Shown here piece after piece: positions 25,777-35,500 of a DNA stretch of 64,000 bases; the first letter of the stretch is position 1, and every line of letters starts with the position of its first letter. A program made the position numbers and the translations under genes. A model generated the notes under the pieces. The model searched no databases. It was not told where the DNA came from and worked only from the letters and a program-made list of their open reading frames with translations. Origin of the DNA: Chryseobacterium candidae (lineage in GTDB: Bacteria; Bacteroidota; Bacteroidia; Flavobacteriales; Weeksellaceae); contig NZ_SDLV01000008.1 in NCBI RefSeq assembly GCF_004916905.1, positions 1 through 64,000 on the forward strand, read 5' to 3'.

Positions 25777-25801
25777 TCATCTCCGACTTTGTTGTAAAGC
25801 T

Positions 25802-25850
25802 TTAAAAACAGTTTCGGCGGCATCGAAGATGCCGCCGAAACTGTTTTTAA
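25802..25850. terminator. perfect 23-bp hairpin, bidirectional terminator
   Basis: Two perfectly complementary 23-base arms flank the loop GAA, between the convergent peptide and DUF5686 genes. The core GTTTCGGCGGCATC recurs in the hairpin at 8486-8530, whose loop (TTC) is the complement, so one copy is inverted relative to the other. Confidence 0.8.
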
Positions 25851-25863
25851 TGTATTATTTTAT

Positions 25864-28395
25864 TTAGAATCCTACCTGAAAACCTGCTTTAACACCGAAC
25901 TTTGAGATATCCGGTCTGTCAAGATAATTTCCTCTCCAGTTGAAATCTACTCTGAAGATTCTAAGATTTCCGATTCCTATATTTTCAATTCCGAATCCGT
26001 ATTCATAATAGATATGTTCGCTTGGTGCAGAGTATTTAAATCCTTCTACGTTGATTGCTTTGGAAGCATCGCTTAATGTTCCGTAAGCTCCTCTGATAAA
26101 TGCAACTTCTCTCAGTTTCAATTTTTTAATCAAAGGAATGTAAGAAAGGATCTTACCATTAAAATGATGCTCCAGCTGAAGTGTAGTATAGGCATCAGTA
26201 ACAAATTCGTAATAATTAAGCTGGGAGAATGTATTCGGTACCAAACCATATGAAAGGTTGGCAGGAATAATATTCTGTAGTGCCAGTGGAACTGTGCTGA
26301 AGTTCTTTCCTGCTTCGAAATTGACAACTAGTTTCCCCATACTTCCAATTAAAAATGGCTTATAAAGCATGAATTGAAGCTTGTCATAATTGAAGTCAGC
26401 ATTGAATAATCCTTCAATACCTCTTGTGTATCTTAAAACGATAGTTGGAGCTAAGTTTCTGGCTTGGTAACGGTCAATACCGGTTTGTGAGAATTTTGCA
26501 CCAGGTTTGGCAATTAAACTGATGGTAACGTGAGAGTCATTAACTGTTTGTCTCAACTGTCCGTCTTTATAATACATCAGATTGAATTTCTCAGGAATAG
26601 CAGACTTAATACTCTGCATCACTCCATCTACTCTGATCTGGAAGTTCTTCCATGGTTCAATAGCTGCAAAAACGCTTGTTTTGTTTACAGAACTTAAGGA
26701 AATATTTTCTCCTCTTGCAAAAAAGGTACTGGTAGATGAGGACTGTGGCGTCACACCATCACCGGATGTAAGCTGTCCTCCAAGCTGAACAATATCTCTG
26801 CTGGTTCCTGCACCAATCATAAAACGGTTAAGCTTATTGAACATGTATCTTGCCTCTACTCCATACTTAATCTGCTGATCTTTAAATCCATATGCCGTGT
26901 AAAACTGAGCTCTCCAGGTATCATTCAATCCAAAATAGGTTCTTGCCCCTAATCTTATCCGGTCTCCTTCTACTTCATTTCTTCCGTAAATCGAGAATAT
27001 AGGACCTATATCAATGCCTTTAAATGCATTATAATGACGTGATCCCAGGGTTTCAAAAAGTTTTACCATCCGATTGAATTTGGGTGTCTGCTGAAGCTGG
27101 TCAAGCATATTGTAAATTCCCTGTTCTGCTTTGGATAAAGTGTCAGGTCTGACTTTTGTCCAGTAAGCATCATCTTTATTGGTAAATTTATCTTCGTATT
27201 CTTCTTCGGTACGCTTAAATACTTTGGGGTCAAGAGGTTTGTTGAACTGATAATCGGAATAATCTACCGATCTCTTGGCGATGATACTTTTTGCTCCTTT
27301 CTTTTTTGAAAAAGGACTCATTTCAAATTCGGTCACCAGTTTTTTGGGAAGAAATGTAGCATCATCTGGATTATCGTATTCCACTTGGGTATAGACACTG
27401 TTGACAAAGTTAACATTGATTTTCTGTGTTGATTTCAATGTTGCGCCTAAAACGGCATAAGTATCTGTATCAATATAAAGGTTTCCCTGAAATGCAAGGA
27501 TATCTTTTCTCTTCGGCTGGTATCTTATCTGGAATGCTTTTTCACCACGAATTGTAATGGTATCCATAAGACTGTAGTCATAGGTGCCGAAACCATCTGT
27601 TCCCACGGGACTCTGGAAACCAATGTCGAAATAATTAAGGGTATTATCGTAAATATTAATATCACGATACAGGTTTTTAGCTGAAACTGTTATCACCTGA
27701 TTGTCCTGAAACCCAGAAGTCTTTTGGGCAACCAGAGTTCTTTTGCTGTCCTTATCTGGTTTGTTCCTGCCATAATTTTCATAAACTGCTTCATTCAGGA
27801 AGATAGGAAGGCCAAGCCTTCCACTCGCAGTAGAATCAGCATAACTGAAAATGAAATCCAGTTTATTGAAAATCTTTTTCTTCATGAAGGCACTGTCAAG
27901 ATTGTTCAGATCAAACTGTGTTTTTTCGTATTCTTTATATGAATAAGTATCGAATTTTTCCAGCCCGTTATTTCTTTTTTGCGCCCATACTTTCTGCATA
28001 ATGGCATAAGCCGGATTTTCTTTCTTGTTTTTGTATTTTGTTTTACCGCTTTTAAGAACAATCTCCTGAATGTCACTCACCTTAGCCTGCGAAAGCTGTA
28101 CAAAAATATTTTCAGCATTTTCAGGGGTAATATCAAGGGTTTCTGTGGTATAATTTTTTCTGGAAAATCTTAACTGATGAATAATGCTATCAGACTGAAT
28201 GATGAAACTGCCTGAAGTTGTCGTCAGGGAAGGTGTTTTATCATTGTTGATAAAAATATCAACTTTATTCAGCTCTTTATTGTTCTTTTCGTCAACCACC
28301 TTACCGCTGGCTTTGTTTTGAGCACATACTGAACTGGTGAGAATCAGGAAAAATAATAAAAAATAGTGTTTTGGGGAGTTATTGTTTAACATCAT
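25864..28395 (-). CDS. DUF5686 outer-membrane protein with carboxypeptidase-like N-terminal domain
   Basis: An 843-residue outer-membrane protein. After a signal peptide (ending SSVCAQ, about residue 26) comes a carboxypeptidase D regulatory-like beta-sandwich (about 28-110, starting ASGKVVDEKNNKELNKVDIF), then the DUF5686 region and a C-terminal beta-barrel ending VGF. In this phylum such proteins are common, but their function is unknown. No partner gene is adjacent, and it is transcribed alone. I took the ATG at 28395, directly before the signal peptide; an upstream ATG at 28431 would add twelve residues that spoil the signal peptide. Confidence 0.86.
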   Translation of the reverse strand: MMLNNNSPKHYFLLFFLILTSSVCAQNKASGKVVDEKNNKELNKVDIFINNDKTPSLTTTSGSFIIQSDSIIHQLRFSRKNYTTETLDITPENAENIFVQLSQAKVSDIQEIVLKSGKTKYKNKKENPAYAIMQKVWAQKRNNGLEKFDTYSYKEYEKTQFDLNNLDSAFMKKKIFNKLDFIFSYADSTASGRLGLPIFLNEAVYENYGRNKPDKDSKRTLVAQKTSGFQDNQVITVSAKNLYRDINIYDNTLNYFDIGFQSPVGTDGFGTYDYSLMDTITIRGEKAFQIRYQPKRKDILAFQGNLYIDTDTYAVLGATLKSTQKINVNFVNSVYTQVEYDNPDDATFLPKKLVTEFEMSPFSKKKGAKSIIAKRSVDYSDYQFNKPLDPKVFKRTEEEYEDKFTNKDDAYWTKVRPDTLSKAEQGIYNMLDQLQQTPKFNRMVKLFETLGSRHYNAFKGIDIGPIFSIYGRNEVEGDRIRLGARTYFGLNDTWRAQFYTAYGFKDQQIKYGVEARYMFNKLNRFMIGAGTSRDIVQLGGQLTSGDGVTPQSSSTSTFFARGENISLSSVNKTSVFAAIEPWKNFQIRVDGVMQSIKSAIPEKFNLMYYKDGQLRQTVNDSHVTISLIAKPGAKFSQTGIDRYQARNLAPTIVLRYTRGIEGLFNADFNYDKLQFMLYKPFLIGSMGKLVVNFEAGKNFSTVPLALQNIIPANLSYGLVPNTFSQLNYYEFVTDAYTTLQLEHHFNGKILSYIPLIKKLKLREVAFIRGAYGTLSDASKAINVEGFKYSAPSEHIYYEYGFGIENIGIGNLRIFRVDFNWRGNYLDRPDISKFGVKAGFQVGF

Positions 28396-28637
28396 TCGTT
28401 TCTTCAGGCAATTAGCATAAACAAAAAGCATGCAGTTTATTTAAAAACAGGTAAAAAAATAAAATATTTTTATTCTATCCTATAAAACGACAAAAATAGC
28501 GAAAATAATATATGTATGGGTTAAAAATTAATTGGGAAATTGTAATGCTTAAAATATAATAATCAGGGAATTAAAAGAAAGGTTGAGTTCCTGCTTTTTA
28601 GAAATATTTTGCTGCTGTTATGAAGGGTTTATAAAAG

Positions 28638-28661
28638 AAAAAGACTTACATTTTGTAAGTC
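28638..28661 (-). terminator. terminator of tRNA-Asn copy 1
   Basis: On the minus strand, GACTTACA pairs with TGTAAGTC and is followed by a T run just after the tRNA 3' end. The second tRNA copy has the same stem. Confidence 0.85.
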
Positions 28662-28668
28662 TTTTTTG

Positions 28669-28742
28669 CTCCTCCTGCTGGGCTCGAACCAGCGACCCTC
28701 TGATTAACAGTCAGATGCTCTAACCAACTGAGCTAAGGAGGA
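28669..28742 (-). tRNA. tRNA-Asn(GTT), copy 1
   Basis: A full 74-base cloverleaf: acceptor arm TCCTCCT with AGGAGGA, D arm with AGCTCAGTTGGTTAGAGC, anticodon stem TCTGA/TCAGA around a loop with anticodon GTT, and a TTCGAGCC T loop. Discriminator base G; CCA is not encoded. It is identical to the copy at 35983-36056. Confidence 0.97.
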
Positions 28743-28764
28743 ATTTCCTTTGTTTTAAGTGGTG

Positions 28765-28772
28765 CAAATATA
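28765..28772 (-). promoter_or_regulatory. tRNA-Asn copy 1 -7 box (TATATTTG)
   Basis: Perfect -7 box on the minus strand, 22 bases upstream of the tRNA, with a TTG 20 bases further upstream. The bases between box and tRNA are almost identical in copy 2. Confidence 0.75.
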
Positions 28773-28888
28773 ATAGGAATATCCGTACCAAGCAAGTTTT
28801 TATTCTTGAATATTGAACGAAAAAAGCTATTGGTTTATTTTTCAATAAATTAAATTTTAAATATTTTTGGTGATGAGCAGGAGATTAT

Positions 28889-29731
28889 TCATGATTTCAT
28901 ATTTTCCTGCCTGTAGGCTTTGGGGCTTTTCCCACGTTGTGTTTTGAAAAATTTATTAAGATGGCTCTCATCCGTGAATCCCAGTTCATCAGCAATCTCT
29001 GAAATTCTGTTGCTGCTGTGTTTTAAACGGTGCTCTATTAATGTCGTTTTATAATTATTCACATAAGACTGCAGGGTTTCACCACTATGTTTTTTAAAGT
29101 ATTTACCTAAATAATTTTCAGAAAATCCGAACTCTTTACAGATATTTTCAGTTCGTATTTTTTCAGGTTCATAGATATTGGCCTGGATATAATTCAGAAT
29201 ACTAATGATTCTTGATTCAGAAGATTCATCTATCTTCTGAGGCAGATATTTCGCAATATTGCGGGCAACGATAACGATAAGTGTATTAATGAGTTGTGTG
29301 GTTATGTCACTGTGGTACACATCTTTATTCACGGCTTCCCGAATCAGAGCTTCTACGATAGGTCTTACCAGTGTTTTGTCCGTCTGGTTTTTTAAAATAC
29401 ATCCCGGTTTGTGGTTGGCATTTTCAAGAATAAATTCCAGACGTTTGATATTTTCTTTCGAAATCTTATCATTTTTCAAATAAATATTACTGAATCTCAG
29501 GAAGAAAAACCGCGTTGTGGTATCAATCCAGAACTGGCTGCAATCCTGTGGTGTCAGAAGAAACATATGATTATCCGAATAGGCAAAGCTGTGCTTGTTA
29601 ATACAGTGCTGGCCTGTTCCCGATAAAATAAAGACGAGCTCAAAAAAATTCTTTCTGCTTTCCTTGTCAGGGAATGTTTCCAGCGTTTCAAAATGAATGC
29701 TATAAGGTTCATATAAGACTTCTCTGTTCAT
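28889..29731 (-). CDS. AraC family transcriptional regulator
   Basis: A 280-residue regulator with an N-terminal cupin-like sensing domain (about 15-95, including the GTGQHCINKHSFAYSDNHMFLLTPQD stretch) and a C-terminal double helix-turn-helix (about 180-277, with ENICKEFGFSENYLGKYFK and ISEIADELGFTDESHLNKFF). It is divergent from the acetolactate decarboxylase-like operon and is the likely regulator of it. The start is set at the ATG 29731: an in-frame TTG at 29755 belongs to the -7 box TAATTTTG of this gene's own promoter and so cannot be the translation start of that transcript. Confidence 0.9.
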   Translation of the reverse strand: MNREVLYEPYSIHFETLETFPDKESRKNFFELVFILSGTGQHCINKHSFAYSDNHMFLLTPQDCSQFWIDTTTRFFFLRFSNIYLKNDKISKENIKRLEFILENANHKPGCILKNQTDKTLVRPIVEALIREAVNKDVYHSDITTQLINTLIVIVARNIAKYLPQKIDESSESRIISILNYIQANIYEPEKIRTENICKEFGFSENYLGKYFKKHSGETLQSYVNNYKTTLIEHRLKHSSNRISEIADELGFTDESHLNKFFKTQRGKSPKAYRQENMKS

Positions 29732-29752
29732 GAGTGTTATTTTACGAGTAGG

Positions 29753-29815
29753 CAAAATTATACAAAAATAAGGAGGTTTTATACAGGTAATTTGCTAATT
29801 ATCAGTATAATTTTG
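29753..29815. promoter_or_regulatory. divergent promoter region, araC-like gene and decarboxylase operon
   Basis: Two identical -7 boxes TAATTTTG face away from each other: 29753-29760 on the minus strand for the regulator and 29808-29815 on the plus strand for the 29843 operon. The 47 bases between them are the natural place for the AraC-type operator, but I see no clear repeated half site. Confidence 0.55.
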
Positions 29816-29842
29816 CTCTATTCAATTTTGGAATTATAGAAT

Positions 29843-30613
29843 ATGATTAAAAAATTATTCAATACAATAGTAGTAACGGCATTGTTTGCTTTTCTGAAAG
29901 CTCAGCAGCCTGTAGACAAAATTTTCCATTATTCTTCTATGGATGCTATGAGAAATGGGGTATATACCGGAGATCTTACGGTACAAGATCTTAAAAAGAA
30001 AGGAGACTTCGGCTTGGGAACTTATAATCTTCTTGATGGTGAACTCATTGCATTGGATGGAAATGTTTATAGGATTGCTTCAGATGGCTCAGTTGAAATT
30101 GCGGATAATAAAAGGCTGGTTCCTTTCGGATCATTTACCTTTTTTAAAAAAGATCATCTTATTACGCTGGAGAATATTCAGACAACAGATATGCTGATGA
30201 AGAAACTGTTGGAGGTCCTTCCGTCTTCCAATCGTTTTTATGCTGTAAAAATAGAGACCACTTTCATGAATGTGACATTAGGCGGAGCAGAAAAAGTTCA
30301 TGAAAAAGATACAACGGGGATTGCTGTTTTGATGAAAACCCGTCCGCTGTATAAAAAACAGAATATAAAAGGAACGCTTACAGGATTTTATAACCCCTCT
30401 TATATTGGTGGTTTGGATCTCTCTCCGTTTCATTTCCACTTTTTATCTGAAGATAAGCGAGTTGGTGGTCACTTAATGGAAGGCACTTTCGACTCTGCAA
30501 AAATTACCGTACAGCTTGATGAAAAAAATGCTTATGAGCTTATTTTGCCCGGCAAAAGTAATGACGGTTATCGGCGTCAATGGAAATCTTCAGAGCCAAG
30601 TGCTCAATATTAA
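29843..30613 (+). CDS. exported acetolactate decarboxylase-like protein
   Basis: A 256-residue protein of the alpha-acetolactate decarboxylase (BudA/AlsD) family, which converts acetolactate to acetoin. A signal peptide (cleavage near FLKAQQ, residue 20) implies export. The zinc ligands are present as H197, H199 and H210 in FHFHFLSEDKRVGGH, as is the DGE motif at 65-67. However, the family segment with TR after the first strand of the second half (for example HTRTV in other enzymes) reads TLGG here (145-148), so a conserved arginine thought to act in catalysis appears to be missing. No acetolactate synthase is nearby. It is first in an operon with a cupin-Yellow fusion and an ABM protein. Confidence 0.82.
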   Translation: MIKKLFNTIVVTALFAFLKAQQPVDKIFHYSSMDAMRNGVYTGDLTVQDLKKKGDFGLGTYNLLDGELIALDGNVYRIASDGSVEIADNKRLVPFGSFTFFKKDHLITLENIQTTDMLMKKLLEVLPSSNRFYAVKIETTFMNVTLGGAEKVHEKDTTGIAVLMKTRPLYKKQNIKGTLTGFYNPSYIGGLDLSPFHFHFLSEDKRVGGHLMEGTFDSAKITVQLDEKNAYELILPGKSNDGYRRQWKSSEPSAQY

Positions 30614-30636
30614 TAATAAGTATATAACTATTTGAT

Positions 30637-32049
30637 ATGCAAATAAAAAACAAAAGATTATTGTCTCTGCCTTCAATGGCATTTATGTTTTTTTTCAATT
30701 CAGTTCAGGCACAACAGAAAGTGCTTCAGACGGATTTTAATAAAGGAATCTGGGAGCAGGTAGACAAAGGGCTAAAGCGCAAATGGGTATCTGGTACAGA
30801 AAGTACATTTGCTTTCTGGAAAATGGATAAAGATGCTCATGTTGCTCCTCATAACCATCCGAACGAACAGGTGACGTACATCACTAAAGGGAGTGTAAAA
30901 GTACTCATGAATGGTAAAGAATATATTGTGAAGGCCGGCGGTGTGCTGGTGATACCTGCAGGTATTACACATGAGTTTTTCTGCCTTGAAGACGGTACTG
31001 AAGATCTGGATTTCTTTACTCCGGTACGTAAAGACTGGGTAGAGGGATCGGCATCTTATCTTTCAAAAGAAGGGAAAGAACTTGAAATTGTTGCACAGTT
31101 TAATGATACCAGACCGGGAAATGTTGCGGTAAGCCATAACGGGAGGGTATTTGCAACGATGCATCCTTTATCAGACCCTAAACAACAATTAGTCGAAATT
31201 ATTAATGGCAAGGCAAAGCCTTTTCCATCTCCCGAATTCCAGAAAAATGGTCAGCAGCCTAATGATAATCAATTCGATACTCCGCTTGGAGTCATCACAG
31301 ATAAAGAAAACCGCCTTTGGATGATTGATATGGGATTGGGTCTCGGTAAGACGCGTCTGTGGTGTTTTGATCTTAAAAAGAACAAAGTGGCAGAAAAGAT
31401 AGAGCTGCCGGCCGATATTGCGCCGAAAGGGAGCTTCATTCAGGATGTTGCGATAGATGAAAAGAATGGCTGGGTCTACCTTGCTGATATTGCCAACCCG
31501 GGGATTATTGCTCTGAATTTAAAAACGAAAAAAGCCAGAAGATTTAGTGGGCATCCGGCTTTACAGACAGAGGATGTAGATATGATTATTGATGGAAAAG
31601 TCATTGATTTTGGTGGAAAACCATCGCGTGTGGGGGTTAATCCTATTACCCTATCAGATGACAGGGAAACATTATTTTTTGGCTCTATGAACGGGACGGC
31701 ATGGTATGAAATTCCAGCCAGACTTTTCAGAGAAAATAAAGATGATAATACAATAGGGAATTCCATTAAGAAATTTGGAGAAAAACCAGTGAGTGATGGT
31801 GTAGCTACAGATAAACAAGGGAATCATTATATTACAAACCTTGGAGGTCATGGTATAAGTAAGCTTGATAAAAATGGGAAACTTACCGGGTTGATTAAAG
31901 ATCCTAAGCTACAATGGCCAGATAATATTGCAGTCACAGATGATGGTTATCTGTATATTTCAGTGAACCAGCTTCATACAACAACCGCCTTTTCCGGACA
32001 GCCGGATGCCGGAAAACCTCCTTATTTTATATATCGGGTGAAACTATAG
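30637..32049 (+). CDS. exported cupin fused to a Yellow/major royal jelly protein-like propeller
   Basis: A 470-residue exported protein with two domains. After a signal peptide (ending SVQAQQ, residue 27) comes a cupin (about 35-140) with complete metal ligands H72, H74, E77 and H112. The rest (about 155-470) resembles the Yellow/major royal jelly protein beta-propeller: WMIDMGLG, FIQDVAIDEKNGWVYLADI, GVNPITLSDDRETLFFGSMNGTAWYEIP and WPDNIAVTDDGYLYISVNQLH. Animal relatives bind biogenic amines or convert dopachrome; bacterial ones are uncharacterised. The gene lies 23 bases after the decarboxylase-like gene and 47 before the ABM gene, so all three are likely one operon. SMP-30/gluconolactonase is an alternative label for the propeller. 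Confidence 0.82.
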   Translation: MQIKNKRLLSLPSMAFMFFFNSVQAQQKVLQTDFNKGIWEQVDKGLKRKWVSGTESTFAFWKMDKDAHVAPHNHPNEQVTYITKGSVKVLMNGKEYIVKAGGVLVIPAGITHEFFCLEDGTEDLDFFTPVRKDWVEGSASYLSKEGKELEIVAQFNDTRPGNVAVSHNGRVFATMHPLSDPKQQLVEIINGKAKPFPSPEFQKNGQQPNDNQFDTPLGVITDKENRLWMIDMGLGLGKTRLWCFDLKKNKVAEKIELPADIAPKGSFIQDVAIDEKNGWVYLADIANPGIIALNLKTKKARRFSGHPALQTEDVDMIIDGKVIDFGGKPSRVGVNPITLSDDRETLFFGSMNGTAWYEIPARLFRENKDDNTIGNSIKKFGEKPVSDGVATDKQGNHYITNLGGHGISKLDKNGKLTGLIKDPKLQWPDNIAVTDDGYLYISVNQLHTTTAFSGQPDAGKPPYFIYRVKL

Positions 32050-32096
32050 CCTTAAAATTTCTTATCAACATCCATCACATAAAAATATCTAACGCA

Positions 32097-32399
32097 ATGA
32101 ACAAAGAATTTAAGTCAGTAGCAGTACTGAAGTCTAAACCGGAGAAAAGAGAAGAATTGAAAAATGCTTTGCTGCAGCTCATAGATCCTACCCGAAATGA
32201 AGCCGGCTGTATTTATTATATTCTTTTTGAAGATAAAAAATCCCCCGGAACTTTCTATATGTGGGAAGCCTTTAAAGATGACAAAGCTTTTGAATTTCAT
32301 ACCCAGACAGAGCATTTTAAAAACTTCGCGGGACAGATGCATGAATGGATGAGCGAACCAATACAGCTGATTGAACTGGAAAGAATTTCAGGCGGGTAA
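32097..32399 (+). CDS. antibiotic biosynthesis monooxygenase (ABM/YgiN) domain protein
   Basis: A 100-residue single-domain protein of the ABM superfamily, ferredoxin-like dimers that oxidise quinols or polyketides without cofactor or have other small-molecule roles. The core RNEAGCIYYILFEDKKSPGTFYMWEAFKDDKAFEFHTQTEHF with the family EAF/W and H...H pattern is clear. There is no signal peptide, unlike the two genes before it. As the third gene of the operon it probably works on a quinone or aldehyde linked to the same pathway. Confidence 0.88.
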   Translation: MNKEFKSVAVLKSKPEKREELKNALLQLIDPTRNEAGCIYYILFEDKKSPGTFYMWEAFKDDKAFEFHTQTEHFKNFAGQMHEWMSEPIQLIELERISGG

Positions 32400-32455
32400 A
32401 ATAGTTGTCATTATAAAAACTGTCTTTAATCAATTACAGGTTTTAATATTAAACA

Positions 32456-32485
32456 AAAAGATCTACAGAAATGCAGATCTTTTTA
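32456..32485. terminator. bidirectional terminator
   Basis: AAAAAGATCT pairs with AGATCTTTTT around a short loop between the convergent ABM and S41 protease genes. Confidence 0.8.
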
Positions 32486-32505
32486 ATTTTTATACTTCCG
32501 AAATT

Positions 32506-35500
32506 TTATTTCTTTAAATCTTTAAGTATTTCCTGAACAGCTCTTTCCAGCTGTGGATCATTGTTCTGAAGACGGTCCATGAACGTGTTTTTAACATAAA
32601 TATCAGGTTTCACTCCTGTTTTCTCAAGGTTCTGTCCGTCTAATGTGTAAGTTCCCCATGAAGGAAGTCTGTAAGAAGACCCGTCTACCAATCCTTTGGC
32701 TGAAGTGAAAATAATCCATCGATAAGTATCCTGGCCGATAATTTTACCCAGCTTTAGTGCTTTGAAGCCGGCTGCGGTCATTTCAGCGTCACTTAGTGAA
32801 GCTTCGTTAATCAAAAGGACAATAGGCTTTCCGGATGGTGCAAAGTTGGGTTGGGTTGTAATCTTTCCTTCACGGTATTTCCATTGAAGATAAGGTCTCT
32901 GAGAAAGGAAATTCAATACCTTATCATGAACATTTCCGCCTGTGTTATAGCGTAAATCAAGAATAACAGCATCTTTTCTGTTCTCTTGTTCTACCATATC
33001 CAGAAGGAACCTGTCCAGCTCATCAGTAGACATATTTTTCATGCAGGAGTAGGCAATGCGGTTATTGCTCAGCTTGTCTACACGCTGATGATTATTGTAG
33101 ATCCAGTCGTCGTAAAGCAATCCTTTTAATTCTCCGTTAGAAATCGTATGTACTTTGGTTATTACCGTTTTACCATCACGGTTGAAAGTAAGAACCAGTT
33201 CATCCTGTTTTTTAGGGCTTGTAAAATAGGTTTCGATATTTTCGTTCAGATCAATCTTTTTTCCGTTTACAGAGGTCAATTGGTCTCCTGGTTTGATATC
33301 AACTCCTGAACGGTAAGCCGGGGATTTTCTCACAATGCTTTCTACGGTGTAAGGCTGATCTTTTTTGAAGATAATTCCGGTTTCATTGGTGAAATAATTC
33401 AGATACACAGCCTCTTCTTTTCCTGTAGAGGAAAATCCGGTGTGCGAAGAATTAAGTTCCCCTAAAAGATCATTCAATAAAATTCGAAGATCATTTCTGT
33501 TATGAACATACGGAAGATACTTTGCATACTGCACTTTTTTAGCTTTCCAGTCGATACCATGAAATTTTTCGTCATAGAAGTTTTCCTCCACGCCCGTCCA
33601 TGCTTCAGCATACATCTGAGTAAATTCTGATGCCAGGTCTTTATCAAAACTGTATTGGATATTTATCTTTTCAGGCTTCAATGCCGCAATAGTTGTTTTG
33701 TAAATATTGCCTTCAATCAGGGCAAACAGGTTTTTCTCATTTTTAGTTAAATAATACGCTGCTTTATCGAAGACTTTTTCAGATTTGGCAGGCTCAAAAT
33801 CTGTGAATACCTTTTTGAACAGCTGTCTTTTTCCATTATCCTGATTAGAATTGAATAATAGAATCTCTTTTTTATCATCAGCGAAAACAGCAGGGTCATC
33901 CTGATATCCATACCGGTCGGTAACCAGCTCAATTCTGTCCAGAGTATCATCAGGATTAACTTTCAATTCTTTGATAACCGGTTCTTTTTCTTCCTTTTTC
34001 TCTTTATCCTTGTCGTCTTCCTTTTTGTCCTTCTTATCTTTTTCTTTATCAGAAGATTTTTCTTCCTTCTTTTCTTCAGTGAAGAGATTGTCGAATTTTT
34101 CGGATTTAAAAGGTTCGTCAAACCAATCTAAAGCCATACGGTAAATGTTAGATTTCTGCAGGCCTAAAGGGTAAGACGGATTGGTCCTGTCGCTGGCAAA
34201 ATAAATATATTTACCATTGGGTGACCATACAGGATCTTCCTCTGAAACACCAGTATTGGTAAGGTTTAGGGTCTGTCCCTTTTTAATATTATAGATAAAA
34301 ATATCAAGTTCGAAATTTCTTTTTGCAGAAAATAATACATATTCGTTATTAGGTGAAAAAGACGGTCTTGAATTTTGGAATGCCCAGATTTCATCCTTTA
34401 CAATGGTTGTAGATGTAAAACTTTTTAAATCCAATAATCTTACTTCGTCTCTTCCGCTTAAATAAACTGCTTTTGAAAGATCGTCATTCAGCGTAATGCT
34501 GCGGTTATTTCTTGAATCTTCTGTTAATTGCTTTGGCTGGCCTTTTCCGTCTGCCTGAATAGTAAACCAGTTTTGATAACCGTTATACGTTTGGCTGTAA
34601 AGCAAAGTGCGGTTGTCTTTCAGCCATTTTACTTCCATTGCACGTTCTTTTCCATCAGAAACCTGTTGTGCAAATTTTCCTTCAATATCTGAAACGAATA
34701 TAATGCCACGGCTTATGAACGCCATTTTTTTACCATCCGGAGATACATCATAATAGGAAATATTGTTTTCCACATTGAAATTCTGTGCTTTTTCCAGTGT
34801 TTTATTGGTATTCAGATTGATATTGAGAGGAGTGGTGCTTTTCGAAGCCACATCATAAGTGTAAAGCTGATAGTCCTTTTCAAAAATAACTTTCGATCCG
34901 TCTGCTGAAACAAACGGCTTTTTAATAGAAGTGTCAAATTGCGTTAAAGCAGTCTTTTGACCATTTTCGAGTTTATAAAGATTGTATTCTCCATTATTCT
35001 CATCAGAAATGAAATAAATTATCCCATTTTTATCTACACTTGGATTAAAATCTTTTCCTTCGTAGTTGGTGTACTGTTTGAAAGAATTGCTTTTGGGGTT
35101 ATATCCCAGAATATCAGGATTGTTTTCTCCTTTATAGCGCTTACGCTGTACCTGATGAGCGCTTTCTGAAGAGCTTGTGAAAAGATATTCTCCTGCAGGC
35201 GTTTCTACAAGGCCATTGGTGTTGTTGAAATAATTATTGAAAAGCTTTTGAGGTGTTTTTCCTTCAATTGTAGTTTTAAAACTTCCGAAATTATTATTTC
35301 TGCTGGAAGTAAAATAAATCGTTTTACTGTCCCATGCCCAGCTTTCCATTTCGTCTCTTCCAGTATGGAAGGTTAACTGCTTGATTGTTCCTCCTCCTGC
35401 AGGCATTACATAGACATCATAATTTCCATATTGATTAGAACTGAATGCCAGCCATTTCCCATCCGGAGAAAGACGTGGATTGATTTCTTCTCCGTCCAGG

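Noticed and set aside
29741..29752. GAGTAGGC word on the plus strand resembling the end of the 5' UTR element
   Set aside because: The preceding GCCG-AAAGC part is absent, and the word lies in the 5' region of the AraC gene on the opposite strand.
29732..29755. Upstream TTG start of the AraC gene
   Set aside because: The TTG is part of the -7 box of the gene's own promoter; the ATG at 29731 is downstream of it.
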